From UBA10649 sp964597445 (GTDB lineage: Bacteria; Actinomycetota; Actinomycetes; S36-B12): a stretch of DNA of 17,693 bases. This document shows, one piece after another, positions 1 through 6,119 of the stretch. A program made the position numbers and the translations under genes. Location: positions 1 to 17,693 of the forward strand of contig CAZQXO010000041.1 of NCBI GenBank assembly GCA_964597445.1. The letters are read 5' to 3'. Numbering within the stretch: the first letter of the stretch is position 1; each line of letters begins with the position of its first letter. The notes beneath the pieces were generated by a model. That model did no database searches. It was not told the DNA's origin and was given only the letters and a program-made list of their open reading frames with translations.

Positions 1-497
1 CCGGCTGCCTCCTCGATGATGTGCCGCCGGTCCTCCGGAGTCGCCTCGAGGATGGAGGTCAGTCGGTTCTGACCGACGATGACGTGCATCTCGCGTCCGA
101 TGCCCGAGTCGCTCAGCAGCTCCTGAACGTCGAGCAGTCGGCATGGCTCCCCGTTGATGGAGTACTCCGAGCCGCCGTTGCGGAACAGCGTCCGGGAGAT
201 GGTCACCTCGGTGTAGTCGATGGGCAGGGCGCCATCGCTGTTGTCGATGGTCAGGGCGACCTCGGCTCGCCCGAGCGGTGCCCGCCCGGACGTGCCGGAG
301 AAGATGACGTCCTCCATCTTCCCGCCGCGCAGTGACTTGGCACCCTGCTCACCCATGACCCAGGACAGGGCATCCACGACGTTGGACTTGCCGGATCCGT
401 TGGGGCCGACGACGCACGTCACGCCCGGCTCGAAGGTCAGCGTCGTCGCGGACGCGAAGGACTTGAAGCCCTTCAGGGTCAGGTTCTTCAGGTGCAC
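1..497 (-). CDS. smc: Chromosome segregation ATPase SMC, N-terminal part (gene runs off the left edge)
   Basis: Translating the minus strand from GTG at 497 gives about 165 residues of an SMC N-terminal ATPase head. It begins MHLKNLTLKGFKSF and carries Walker A GPNGSGKSN at residues 31-39. A later Q-loop region reads MHVIVGQ, followed by a PEDRR...IEEAAG stretch typical of SMC just before the coiled coil. SMC condensin homodimers organise and help segregate the chromosome with ScpA and ScpB. The coiled coil, hinge and C-terminal head lie outside the window. The start is supported by family alignment and by a GGAG purine run about 10 nt upstream. The residues after the Q-loop (GQNRL) differ from the usual GQGxLD. 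It lies 91 bp downstream of mutM on the same strand and may have its own promoter. The family call is secure. Confidence 0.95.
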   Translation of the reverse strand, partial: MHLKNLTLKGFKSFASATTLTFEPGVTCVVGPNGSGKSNVVDALSWVMGEQGAKSLRGGKMEDVIFSGTSGRAPLGRAEVALTIDNSDGALPIDYTEVTISRTLFRNGGSEYSINGEPCRLLDVQELLSDSGIGREMHVIVGQNRLTSILEATPEDRRHIIEEAA

Positions 498-539
498 GGG
501 CGGACCTACTCCGATCAGGCGGTGGGAAGACCGACTCCG

Positions 540-545
540 ACCCTA
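540..545 (-). promoter_or_regulatory. Possible -10 box for smc
   Basis: TAGGGT on the minus strand, in the 91-bp gap between mutM and smc, fits the actinobacterial TAnnnT -10 pattern and would give a 5' leader of about 36 nt. No convincing -35 hexamer is visible 16-19 bp upstream. The hexamer is identical to the one proposed for hupB. This is inference from position and pattern only. Confidence 0.3.
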
Positions 546-588
546 CCCATGACCGGGTGCCGCTGGCGGCAGACCCGCAGCCCGGACG

Positions 589-1491
589 TCAGTCGCGATG
601 CCGAGCGCGGGGCGCGCTCGCGGGTCGCGACGCCGCACCCCGCGGGACAGGCTGGCACCGGGGGCAGAAGTAGCTGGAGCGGTTCATGAAGTGCTCGCGT
701 CGGATGGGGGTGGAGCAGCGGGCACACGGCTCGCCCTCCTGCCCGTACGCCTGGAGGGAGCGGGAGAAGTAGCCGGACTGCCCGTTGACGTGCACGTAGA
801 GCGCATCGAAGCTCGTGCCTCCCTGAGCGAGGGCCTCGGTCATGACCTCGGCGGCCCGCGACAGCACCTCGCGTGCCTGTGCCCGCGTCAGCCGGTCCGT
901 CGACCGCCTTCCGTGCAGCCGCGCGCGCCACAGGGCCTCGTCCGCGTAGATGTTCCCGATTCCGGACACCAGCCCCTGATCCAGCAGGGCGCGCTTGACA
1001 TCGGTGGACCGGCGCCGCATCGCGTGCACCACCAGGTCCACGTCGAAGTCAGGATCGAGCGGGTCCCGGGCGATGTCCCGCACGGAGTTCGGGACGATCA
1101 CTCCCCCGGCATCGGGCACGAGCGGATCGACCGCCATGCCACCGAACGTGCGCTGGTCGACGAAGCGCAGCTCCGTGCCGTCGTCGTCGAAGGCCACCCG
1201 AACGCGCAGGTGCGACTCGGCCGGCACGTCGGGCGTCTTCATCAGCACCTGACCGCTCATGCCCAGGTGGATCACGAGCGCGTCATCGCCCAGGGGGAGC
1301 CAGAGGTACTTGCCGCGCCGCTCGGGGGCCAGGAGCGTCCGACCGGCCAGTCGGGCGATGAAGTCCGGCGCTCCAGCGACGTGCCGACGCACGGCTCGAG
1401 GATGACGCACCTCGACACGACTGATCGTGCGACCCGTGGCCCAGCGCTCGATCCCGGCGCGCACGACCTCCACTTCGGGGAGCTCAGGCAT
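589..1491 (-). CDS. mutM: Formamidopyrimidine-DNA glycosylase (Fpg/MutM)
   Basis: This 300-residue protein begins MPELPEVE, so Pro2 (Schiff-base nucleophile) and Glu3 are present. Lys61 (RGKYLW), HLGMSGQ (75-81) and GIGNIYADEALW (177-188) are the other family marks. A C-terminal zinc finger uses Cys256, Cys259, Cys276 and Cys279. The enzyme removes oxidised purines such as 8-oxoG and FaPy and nicks the abasic site in base-excision repair. About 20 residues after the finger are a basic, Ala/Arg-rich tail. The ATG start overlaps the end of rnc by 8 bp, so translation is probably coupled. Length and motifs are normal for the family; Nei-type paralogues are less likely because Lys61 and the MPELPEVE start fit Fpg. 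Confidence 0.96.
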   Translation of the reverse strand: MPELPEVEVVRAGIERWATGRTISRVEVRHPRAVRRHVAGAPDFIARLAGRTLLAPERRGKYLWLPLGDDALVIHLGMSGQVLMKTPDVPAESHLRVRVAFDDDGTELRFVDQRTFGGMAVDPLVPDAGGVIVPNSVRDIARDPLDPDFDVDLVVHAMRRRSTDVKRALLDQGLVSGIGNIYADEALWRARLHGRRSTDRLTRAQAREVLSRAAEVMTEALAQGGTSFDALYVHVNGQSGYFSRSLQAYGQEGEPCARCSTPIRREHFMNRSSYFCPRCQPVPRGAASRPASAPRARHRD

Positions 1492-2173
1492 GGCCCTCGG
1501 TCAGGAGGCGGTATGCGCGCTCCGCCGCCTGCTGCTCGGCCGCCTTCTTGGATCGACCGGCTCCGCGCCCGATCACCTCGCCGTCGACGAGGACCTCGGC
1601 TGAGAACTCGCGCGCGTGATCCGGTCCCTCGTGCCATCCGCGATACTCGGGCGCCCCTCGGCCGGCCGCGGCCGAGGCCTCCTGGAGGGACGTCTTCCAG
1701 TCCAGGCCCGCCCCGAGCTCGGCACCTCGCACGATCAGCGGACCGACGAGCCGATCGATGACCTCGCGGGCGCGCTCGAGCCCGGAGTCGAGATAGATGG
1801 CCCCCAGGACGGCCTCGAGGGTGTCCGCGAGGATCGACACCTTGTCTCGGCCCCCGGTCGACTCCTCGCCCCGGCCGAGGAACAGGTAGCGACCCAGGTC
1901 CAGCTCGCGCGCCACCTCCGCGAGTGCCTGCGCATTGACGACAGCCGCACGCAGCTTGGCCAGCTGTCCCTCGGACCAGGTCGGGTAGCTGCGATAGAGC
2001 CGATCGGTCACGACGATGCCGAGCACGCTGTCGCCGAGGAACTCGAGGCGCTCGTTCGTGGGCAGGCCACCGTTCTCATAGGCGAAGGACCGATGGGTCA
2101 GGGCGAGCGTCAGCAGTCCCGGATCGACCGTGACCCCCAGGGCCTCCACGAGCCCCGAGGCGTCGGCACTCAT
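1484..2173 (-). CDS. rnc: Ribonuclease III
   Basis: A 229-residue protein with the RNase III signature NERLEFLGDSVL at 40-51. The acidic metal-binding residues are Glu41, Glu44, Asp48, Asp117 and Glu120 (DTLEAVLGAIYLD). A C-terminal double-stranded RNA binding domain spans about 158-225 and ends GRGAGRSKKAAEQQAAERAY. The enzyme cleaves double-stranded RNA in rRNA precursors and mRNAs. The reading frame stays open far upstream, but the ATG at 2173 fits the family length and makes a 4-bp ATGA overlap with the stop of the small gene before it, so it is the preferred start. In Streptomyces the orthologue (absB/rncS) affects antibiotic regulation; nothing here tests that. Confidence 0.96.
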   Translation of the reverse strand: MSADASGLVEALGVTVDPGLLTLALTHRSFAYENGGLPTNERLEFLGDSVLGIVVTDRLYRSYPTWSEGQLAKLRAAVVNAQALAEVARELDLGRYLFLGRGEESTGGRDKVSILADTLEAVLGAIYLDSGLERAREVIDRLVGPLIVRGAELGAGLDWKTSLQEASAAAGRGAPEYRGWHEGPDHAREFSAEVLVDGEVIGRGAGRSKKAAEQQAAERAYRLLTEGHA

Positions 2174-2487
2174 GCGCGCTCCCCTCCGAGCGCCTCCACG
2201 CCTTCCGCCAGGCGGCGGTCCACCCGGGACTGGAGATCGCTCACCGTCAGGCTCGACCCGACGACCACGAAGTCCTCGTCGGTCAGCCGGCAGCTGAGGC
2301 CCGCATCCCCCGCGTGCTGCTCGAGGGCGTCCGCGAGACCCACGGCATCGGCCGCTGCCAGCACTGCTGTTCCCGTCGTCGTGAGCAGCGGCGAGTCGCC
2401 GCGGAGGTGAGACGCCGTCGCATCGCCCAGGACGTCCGCGAGCGCCAGCTCCAGGATTCGCCGCGCGTCGGGAGTCCGGTCGCTCAT
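2170..2487 (-). CDS. Small 105-aa protein in the acpP position; possible degenerate acyl-carrier-like protein without the phosphopantetheine serine
   Basis: The gene is joined by 4-bp ATGA overlaps to plsX upstream and rnc downstream, which argues strongly that it is translated. In many bacteria the slot between plsX and rnc holds acpP or fab genes. The protein is 105 residues, largely helical and acidic in pattern. The segment ADAVGLADALEQ (46-57) followed by LTDEDF (68-73) and LTVSDLQSRVDRRL (80-93) resembles helix II to helix IV of an acyl carrier protein (DSLxxVE..., IPDEDxxx, TVGDxxxYI). The residue expected to carry phosphopantetheine is Ala48 in DAV, or Gly50 if aligned without gaps; neither is serine. 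Ser32 (GDSPLL) is too far from the LTDEDF segment to replace it. I do not recognise a named family, and the ACP relation is a weak inference. Confidence 0.72.
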   Translation of the reverse strand: MSDRTPDARRILELALADVLGDATASHLRGDSPLLTTTGTAVLAAADAVGLADALEQHAGDAGLSCRLTDEDFVVVGSSLTVSDLQSRVDRRLAEGVEALGGERA

Positions 2488-3467
2488 GCTGGGCTCCGGA
2501 CGCGGAAGGCAGCGCTGGTGCGCGGCGCCAGATCCTGGGACGCGGCACGCGCGGCCAGACGCACGCAGGCGCAGACCTCGGCCGCCGTGCCCGCGCCATG
2601 CCCGATCACCGTCACACCGTCCACGCCCAGGAGCATGCCACCGGCGAAGTCCGACGTGGCGGTGTCGAGGACGACATCCCAGGCGGGCGCCGGGTCGCCA
2701 TACGCGTCGCCCATGCGTGCCGCCGACCACTGCACGGCGCCCTCCAGACCCTTGAGGAGGACGTTGCCGGTGAAGCCATCGGTCACGACCACCTGGGCCA
2801 CGCGGCCGAGCGCGAGATCGTGCCCCTCCACCGGGCCGACATAGCGGACGCCATGCCCGGGCAGCGCCTGCTGGAGCAGATCGTGGGTCGACCTCCGGAG
2901 CGCGTCACCCTTGCCGGCCTCGCCCCCGATGGTGAGGAGTCCGACCCCGGGGTCCGCCACGCCCAGGCTTCGGGCATACGCCGCACCGGCCACGGCGAAC
3001 TGCCGGAGGACGTCGGGGGTGGCATCGGGCGCTGCACCCGCGTCGACCAGGACGACGGGGCCATGCAGCGCCGGCACGACGATCGCCAACGCCGGTCGGG
3101 CCATGCCCGGGACCCGCCCGAGTTCGAGCACCGCCGCTGCCACGGCTGCTCCCGTGTGTCCGACCGACACCCAGGCGTCGGCTCGCCCCTGCGCCACCAG
3201 GCGCGCTGCGACGGACACCGTGACGTCCGGGTGCGCACGCAGCACCCGCAACGGGTCCTCGTCCATCCGGACGGAGCGGGACGCCGGCTCGAACCGGACC
3301 TCGCCCACGGCGACGCCCCGCTCGCTCACGAGACGCATGGCGAGATCGGTCGGACCGACGAGGATCAGCGAGATGTGCTCGGCCTCGGCCGACAGGAGCG
3401 CGACCGCGTCGGCGATGACGTCCGGTGCCCCGTCACCACCCAGCAGGTCGAGGGCGACCGTGGTCAA
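2484..3467 (-). CDS. plsX: Phosphate acyltransferase PlsX (divergent)
   Basis: A 327-residue protein beginning TTVALDLLGGDGAPD, matching the PlsX opening DxMGGDxxP. Other family blocks are SVGHTGAA (101-108), DAGAAPDA (142-149), GGEAGKGD (181-188), VEGHDLALG (213-221), VVVTDGFTGNVLLK (226-239) and GVDGVTVIGHGAG (281-293). PlsX converts acyl-ACP and phosphate to acyl-phosphate, the acyl donor for PlsY in phosphatidic acid synthesis. Several asparagines common in PlsX are replaced: His104, Ala146, Gly181 and Pro212. The start is TTG at 3467, only 3 nt after the rpmF stop and with an in-frame stop just upstream, so no longer form is possible; coupling to rpmF is likely. The gene order DUF177-rpmF-plsX matches the yceD-rpmF-plsX operon of E. 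coli. Confidence 0.9.
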   Translation of the reverse strand: MTTVALDLLGGDGAPDVIADAVALLSAEAEHISLILVGPTDLAMRLVSERGVAVGEVRFEPASRSVRMDEDPLRVLRAHPDVTVSVAARLVAQGRADAWVSVGHTGAAVAAAVLELGRVPGMARPALAIVVPALHGPVVLVDAGAAPDATPDVLRQFAVAGAAYARSLGVADPGVGLLTIGGEAGKGDALRRSTHDLLQQALPGHGVRYVGPVEGHDLALGRVAQVVVTDGFTGNVLLKGLEGAVQWSAARMGDAYGDPAPAWDVVLDTATSDFAGGMLLGVDGVTVIGHGAGTAAEVCACVRLAARAASQDLAPRTSAAFRVRSPA

Positions 3468-3470
3468 GGA

Positions 3471-3644
3471 CTAGACGTCCAGCACGCGGCGCTTGGCGTA
3501 GGTGCCGCAGGTCGGGCACGCGGTGTGCGCGATGTGCTTGTCCTTGCAGCGGGCGCAGATCACCAGGGTAGGAGTCGCGGCCTTCCACTGGGAACGACGA
3601 TGACGGGTGTTGGAGCGGGACATCTTCCGCTTGGGAACGGCCAC
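3471..3644 (-). CDS. rpmF: 50S ribosomal protein L32
   Basis: A 57-residue basic protein starting (M)AVPKRKMSRSNTRHRRSQW, which is diagnostic for bL32. Cys30, Cys33, Cys43 and Cys46 form two CxxC pairs for zinc, so this is the zinc-binding C+ form. The frame is open further upstream, but the GTG at 3644 matches the invariant AVPKRK start and has a GGAAG ribosome site about 6 nt before it. It lies 37 bp after the DUF177 gene and 3 nt before plsX, in the same transcription unit. Confidence 0.97.
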   Translation of the reverse strand: MAVPKRKMSRSNTRHRRSQWKAATPTLVICARCKDKHIAHTACPTCGTYAKRRVLDV

Positions 3645-3681
3645 GGCACTTCCTTCGGTGTCGGACACCTCATGCGAGGGG

Positions 3682-4254
3682 TCAGGCGTGTGGGTCGCCC
3701 GGCTCGAGCAGGTCCGCCAAGGCGGACCAGCGCGGGTCGGACTGCTGGTGCCCATGCTGCGGGTCCTCCTCGAGCCGGAACCCGCAGTCGGGGCACAGCC
3801 CGAGGCATTCCCCGCTGCACAGGGGCGCCAGTGGCAGGTCGATCACCACGGCGTCCCTCAGCACCGGGAGCAGGTCGAGGAGATCGTCCTGCACCTCTGG
3901 CAGTGGATCCTCGGACTCGTCCTCCTCCTCCACCACCATGCCTCGGGCATCGGTGCTGGGGTAGCGGAACAGCTCGGTGAGGTCCACCTCCTCGTGCCAC
4001 TGCACGGGGTCGAGGCACCGCGAGCACTCCGCGCTGATCTCGAGATCCGCCGTACCGGACACGAGGACGCCTTCGAGAACGGACTCCAATCGAAGGTCGA
4101 GTTCGATCGGCGATCCCTCAGGCACCCGAGCCATCGCGACGCCAAGGCCTGCCGGGGCCGGAGTCGAACGCTGCACCGTGATCATCGAACCCGGCCTGCG
4201 CTGCAGGTTCCGCACGTCGAGGACGAGCGGATCGGACGGGTCGAGGCTGGGCAC
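3682..4254 (-). CDS. DUF177 / YceD-family protein
   Basis: A 190-residue acidic protein of the YceD/DUF177 family, usually encoded just upstream of rpmF. It has an ECSRC pair (Cys77, Cys80) in mid-protein and a C-terminal cysteine cluster CSGECLGLCPDCG (Cys146, Cys150, Cys154, Cys157) that probably binds a metal. YceD proteins have been linked to 23S rRNA accumulation and ribosome assembly in bacteria and plastids, but the biochemical role is not settled. Start is GTG at 4254, with a GGTGAG purine run about 6-8 nt upstream. It appears to be the first gene of the operon running through rpmF, plsX, the small gene, rnc and mutM; a promoter and a short 5' hairpin lie in the 109-bp gap before it. 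Confidence 0.9.
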   Translation of the reverse strand: MPSLDPSDPLVLDVRNLQRRPGSMITVQRSTPAPAGLGVAMARVPEGSPIELDLRLESVLEGVLVSGTADLEISAECSRCLDPVQWHEEVDLTELFRYPSTDARGMVVEEEDESEDPLPEVQDDLLDLLPVLRDAVVIDLPLAPLCSGECLGLCPDCGFRLEEDPQHGHQQSDPRWSALADLLEPGDPHA

Positions 4255-4286
4255 AGGAGCTCACCACTCTCGGCATGACGGACCGT

Positions 4287-4314
4287 GGCCTCGCGAGAGG
4301 CCCGGTGAAGGCTA
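4287..4314 (-). promoter_or_regulatory. Predicted promoter -10 and 5'-end hairpin of the DUF177-rpmF-plsX operon
   Basis: On the minus strand TAGCCT (4314-4309) fits a TAnnnT -10 box. The start of transcription expected about 7 nt later falls at roughly 4302. The RNA would then open with GGCCTCTCGCGAGGCC (4302-4287), a perfect 6-bp stem with a 4-nt loop, followed by about 32 nt of leader. No clear -35 is seen. A 5'-terminal stem of this kind could stabilise the transcript. This is inference from sequence only. Confidence 0.35.
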
Positions 4315-4363
4315 CCCTGCGGGGCCCGTCGGCGCCTAAACGCCCCCGTCGGCAGGCGTGCCG

Positions 4364-4912
4364 TCAGGGACGTCGGTAGCCGTCGTCGTCGATGCCACCC
4401 TCGAGTGCTTCCGCATCGAAGACGTCGTCCTCGCCCCGACCGGCACTCGAGGGGGCCAGTTCCTGGTACATCTGGCTGCGCAGCCGTTCGCGACCCCGGT
4501 CGACCGTCTGCAGTGTCTTCTGGAGCGTGATCTCGAAGGTGGCGAGCTTGGCGTCGATGTAGTCGTCGGTCTCCTTGCGCATGCGAGCGGTGTCATGGGC
4601 CGTGACGTCGGTCAGCGCCTGAGCCTCAGCCACGGCAGCCAGGTACACCTCGTGCTCGGACACCATGCGGTCGGCTTCGCCTCGAGCCCGCTCGAGGATG
4701 CGGTCGGCCTCACGACGCCCGTCCTGCACCACGGCCTCCCGATCGGCCAGCAGCTCATCGGCGCGCTGGACCGACTCCGGCAGGAGCTGACGGATCTCCT
4801 CGATCAGGTCGAGCACCTGGGATCGATTGACGATGCAGGATGCCGACAGCGGCATCGCCTTCGCGTCCTCGATCAGGACGGCGAGCTCATCGAGGCGTTC
4901 CTGAACATCCAC
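4364..4912 (-). CDS. sepIVA: SepIVA-like DivIVA-domain coiled-coil protein (short form)
   Basis: About 182 residues. The N-terminal part (VQERLDELAVLIEDAK, then SASCIVNRSQVLDLIEEI) matches the DivIVA-like start of mycobacterial SepIVA (Rv2927c), which also lies between coaD and DUF177. A coiled coil runs from about 45 to 145 (DGRREADRILERARGEADRM, then DDYIDAKLATFE, and LQTVDRGRERLR). An acidic tail follows from about 150. SepIVA acts at the septum and pole in mycobacteria and is essential there. This protein is shorter than the roughly 245-residue mycobacterial one because the repeated EADR-rich coiled-coil segment is reduced. Two GTG codons compete as start: 4918 and 4912. AAGGAG runs into the first but lies 5 nt before the second, so 4912 is preferred. 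Confidence 0.85.
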   Translation of the reverse strand: MDVQERLDELAVLIEDAKAMPLSASCIVNRSQVLDLIEEIRQLLPESVQRADELLADREAVVQDGRREADRILERARGEADRMVSEHEVYLAAVAEAQALTDVTAHDTARMRKETDDYIDAKLATFEITLQKTLQTVDRGRERLRSQMYQELAPSSAGRGEDDVFDAEALEGGIDDDGYRRP

Positions 4913-4967
4913 GAGCACTCCTTGGCAGGGATCCGTCGAGGACCACGGGACGCGAGTCGGCCCGGGC

Positions 4968-5456
4968 CTATCGCTCCATTGTGTCGGACAGGCGCCCGCG
5001 CAGCCGCGACAACACGGCGTCCGGCACCAAACCAGTCACGTCGCCACCGAACTTGGCGACCTCCTTCACCAGGCTGGAGGAGAGGAAGCTGTAGAGGGGA
5101 TTGGTCGTGATGAACACGGTCTCGACGCCCGCCAGTCGGTAGTTCATCTGGGCCATCTGGAGCTCGTAGTCGAAATCGCTGACGGCTCGCAGACCCTTGA
5201 CGATCACGGTGATGCCGCGGGCCTTGCAGTAGTCGACGAGCAGCCCGTGGAACGACTCCACCTTGATGTTGCCGTAGGGCTCCACCACCTCACGCAGCAT
5301 CTCCATGCGCTCGTCGATCGTGAAGAGTCCGGCCTTCGACTCGTTGACCAGGACGGCGACGACCACCTCATCGGCCATCGCGGCGGCGCGCACGAAGACG
5401 TCCAGATGCCCGTTCGTGACGGGATCGAAGGATCCGGGGCACACGGCCACGTGCAT
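4968..5456 (-). CDS. coaD: Pantetheine-phosphate adenylyltransferase
   Basis: A 162-residue nucleotidyltransferase, the normal family length. It begins HVAVCPGSFDPVTNGHLD, containing the ATP-binding TxGH-type motif ending at His17. Other marks are Lys41 (ESKAGLF), VKGLRAVSDFDYE (86-98) and YSFLSSSLVKEVAKFGG (122-138). The enzyme joins ATP and 4'-phosphopantetheine to make dephospho-CoA, the fourth step of CoA synthesis, in the cytosol. The ATG start at 5456 overlaps the rsmD stop by one base (TGATG), a common coupling junction, and the short overlap rules out the longer open frame upstream. The rsmD-coaD pair is conserved across bacteria. Confidence 0.97.
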   Translation of the reverse strand: MHVAVCPGSFDPVTNGHLDVFVRAAAMADEVVVAVLVNESKAGLFTIDERMEMLREVVEPYGNIKVESFHGLLVDYCKARGITVIVKGLRAVSDFDYELQMAQMNYRLAGVETVFITTNPLYSFLSSSLVKEVAKFGGDVTGLVPDAVLSRLRGRLSDTMER

Positions 5457-6112
5457 CAGCGCGCCTCCTCCCGATCGCCGTCCGTGCTTCCGACCCCATC
5501 GGATCCGGCCACATCGGACGCCGATGGCACGGTCGAAGCACCGTCGACACGACCGTACCAAAGGCTGGTCTCCCCGAACCTGCGTCGCGACCCCGTCACC
5601 CAGGTCTCCGGCATCGGGACCCGGTCATCGCGCGTGGATCGCTCGACGACGACACGTGCGCCGCTCGCGATCCAGCCCTGCTCGGCGAGACGACCGAGGA
5701 TCCGGCTCAGCCTCTCCGACTCGAGGTCGTAGGGCGGGTCGGCCATGACGAGGGACGGAGCAGGGTCGGGGGCCGTCGTGCCGGCAAGCTGCTCGACCCT
5801 GCGGCCCACCACCCGGGCACCCTCCAGTCCCACGGTCGAGCAGTTCCGCCGCAGGACCTGAAGCGCCTCCCGGCCGGACTCCACCAGGTAGGCGGCCGAG
5901 GCGCCGCGACTCAGCGCCTCGAGCCCGAGCGCACCGGACCCCGCATAGAGGTCGAGCACGACGAGGTCCGACCACGACGTGCCGGACGCGCTGAGGTCCG
6001 ATGTCAGGGAGGAGAACAGGGACTCCCGGACGCGATCGGACGTGGGGCGGGTTCCCGCGCCCGGGACGTCGAGCCGCCGGCCTCGCGCCTGGCCGGCGAT
6101 GATGCGCGTCAT
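5456..6112 (-). CDS. rsmD: 16S rRNA (guanine966-N2)-methyltransferase RsmD
   Basis: A 218-residue Rossmann-fold methyltransferase. It begins TRIIAGQARGRRLDVP, has the SAM-binding motif DLYAGSGALGLEALSRGA (54-71) and the catalytic DPPY motif at 125-128. RsmD methylates G966 of 16S rRNA in the small subunit. The family region ends near residue 190 (RRFGETSLWYGR); the last 28 or so residues are rich in Ser, Asp and Gly and look disordered. The ATG at 6112 has a GAGGG site about 5 nt upstream and lies 7 nt after recG; a longer open frame exists but extends into recG and does not match the family. Confidence 0.94.
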   Translation of the reverse strand: MTRIIAGQARGRRLDVPGAGTRPTSDRVRESLFSSLTSDLSASGTSWSDLVVLDLYAGSGALGLEALSRGASAAYLVESGREALQVLRRNCSTVGLEGARVVGRRVEQLAGTTAPDPAPSLVMADPPYDLESERLSRILGRLAEQGWIASGARVVVERSTRDDRVPMPETWVTGSRRRFGETSLWYGRVDGASTVPSASDVAGSDGVGSTDGDREEAR

Positions 6113-6119
6113 CGGACCC

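Noticed and set aside
2174..2599. N-terminal extension of RNase III by 142 residues
   Set aside because: It overlaps the small gene and the end of plsX in another frame and does not match RNase III; the ATGA overlap start gives the normal length.
2598..3980. Long open frame on the plus strand opposite plsX, rpmF and DUF177
   Set aside because: It crosses three well-supported minus-strand genes and their junctions and has no family resemblance; it is a GC artefact.
4325..4353. Direct repeat CCCGTCGGC (4325-4333 and 4345-4353) after sepIVA
   Set aside because: Nine-base repeats are expected by chance in sequence of this GC content and no dyad or known site is associated.
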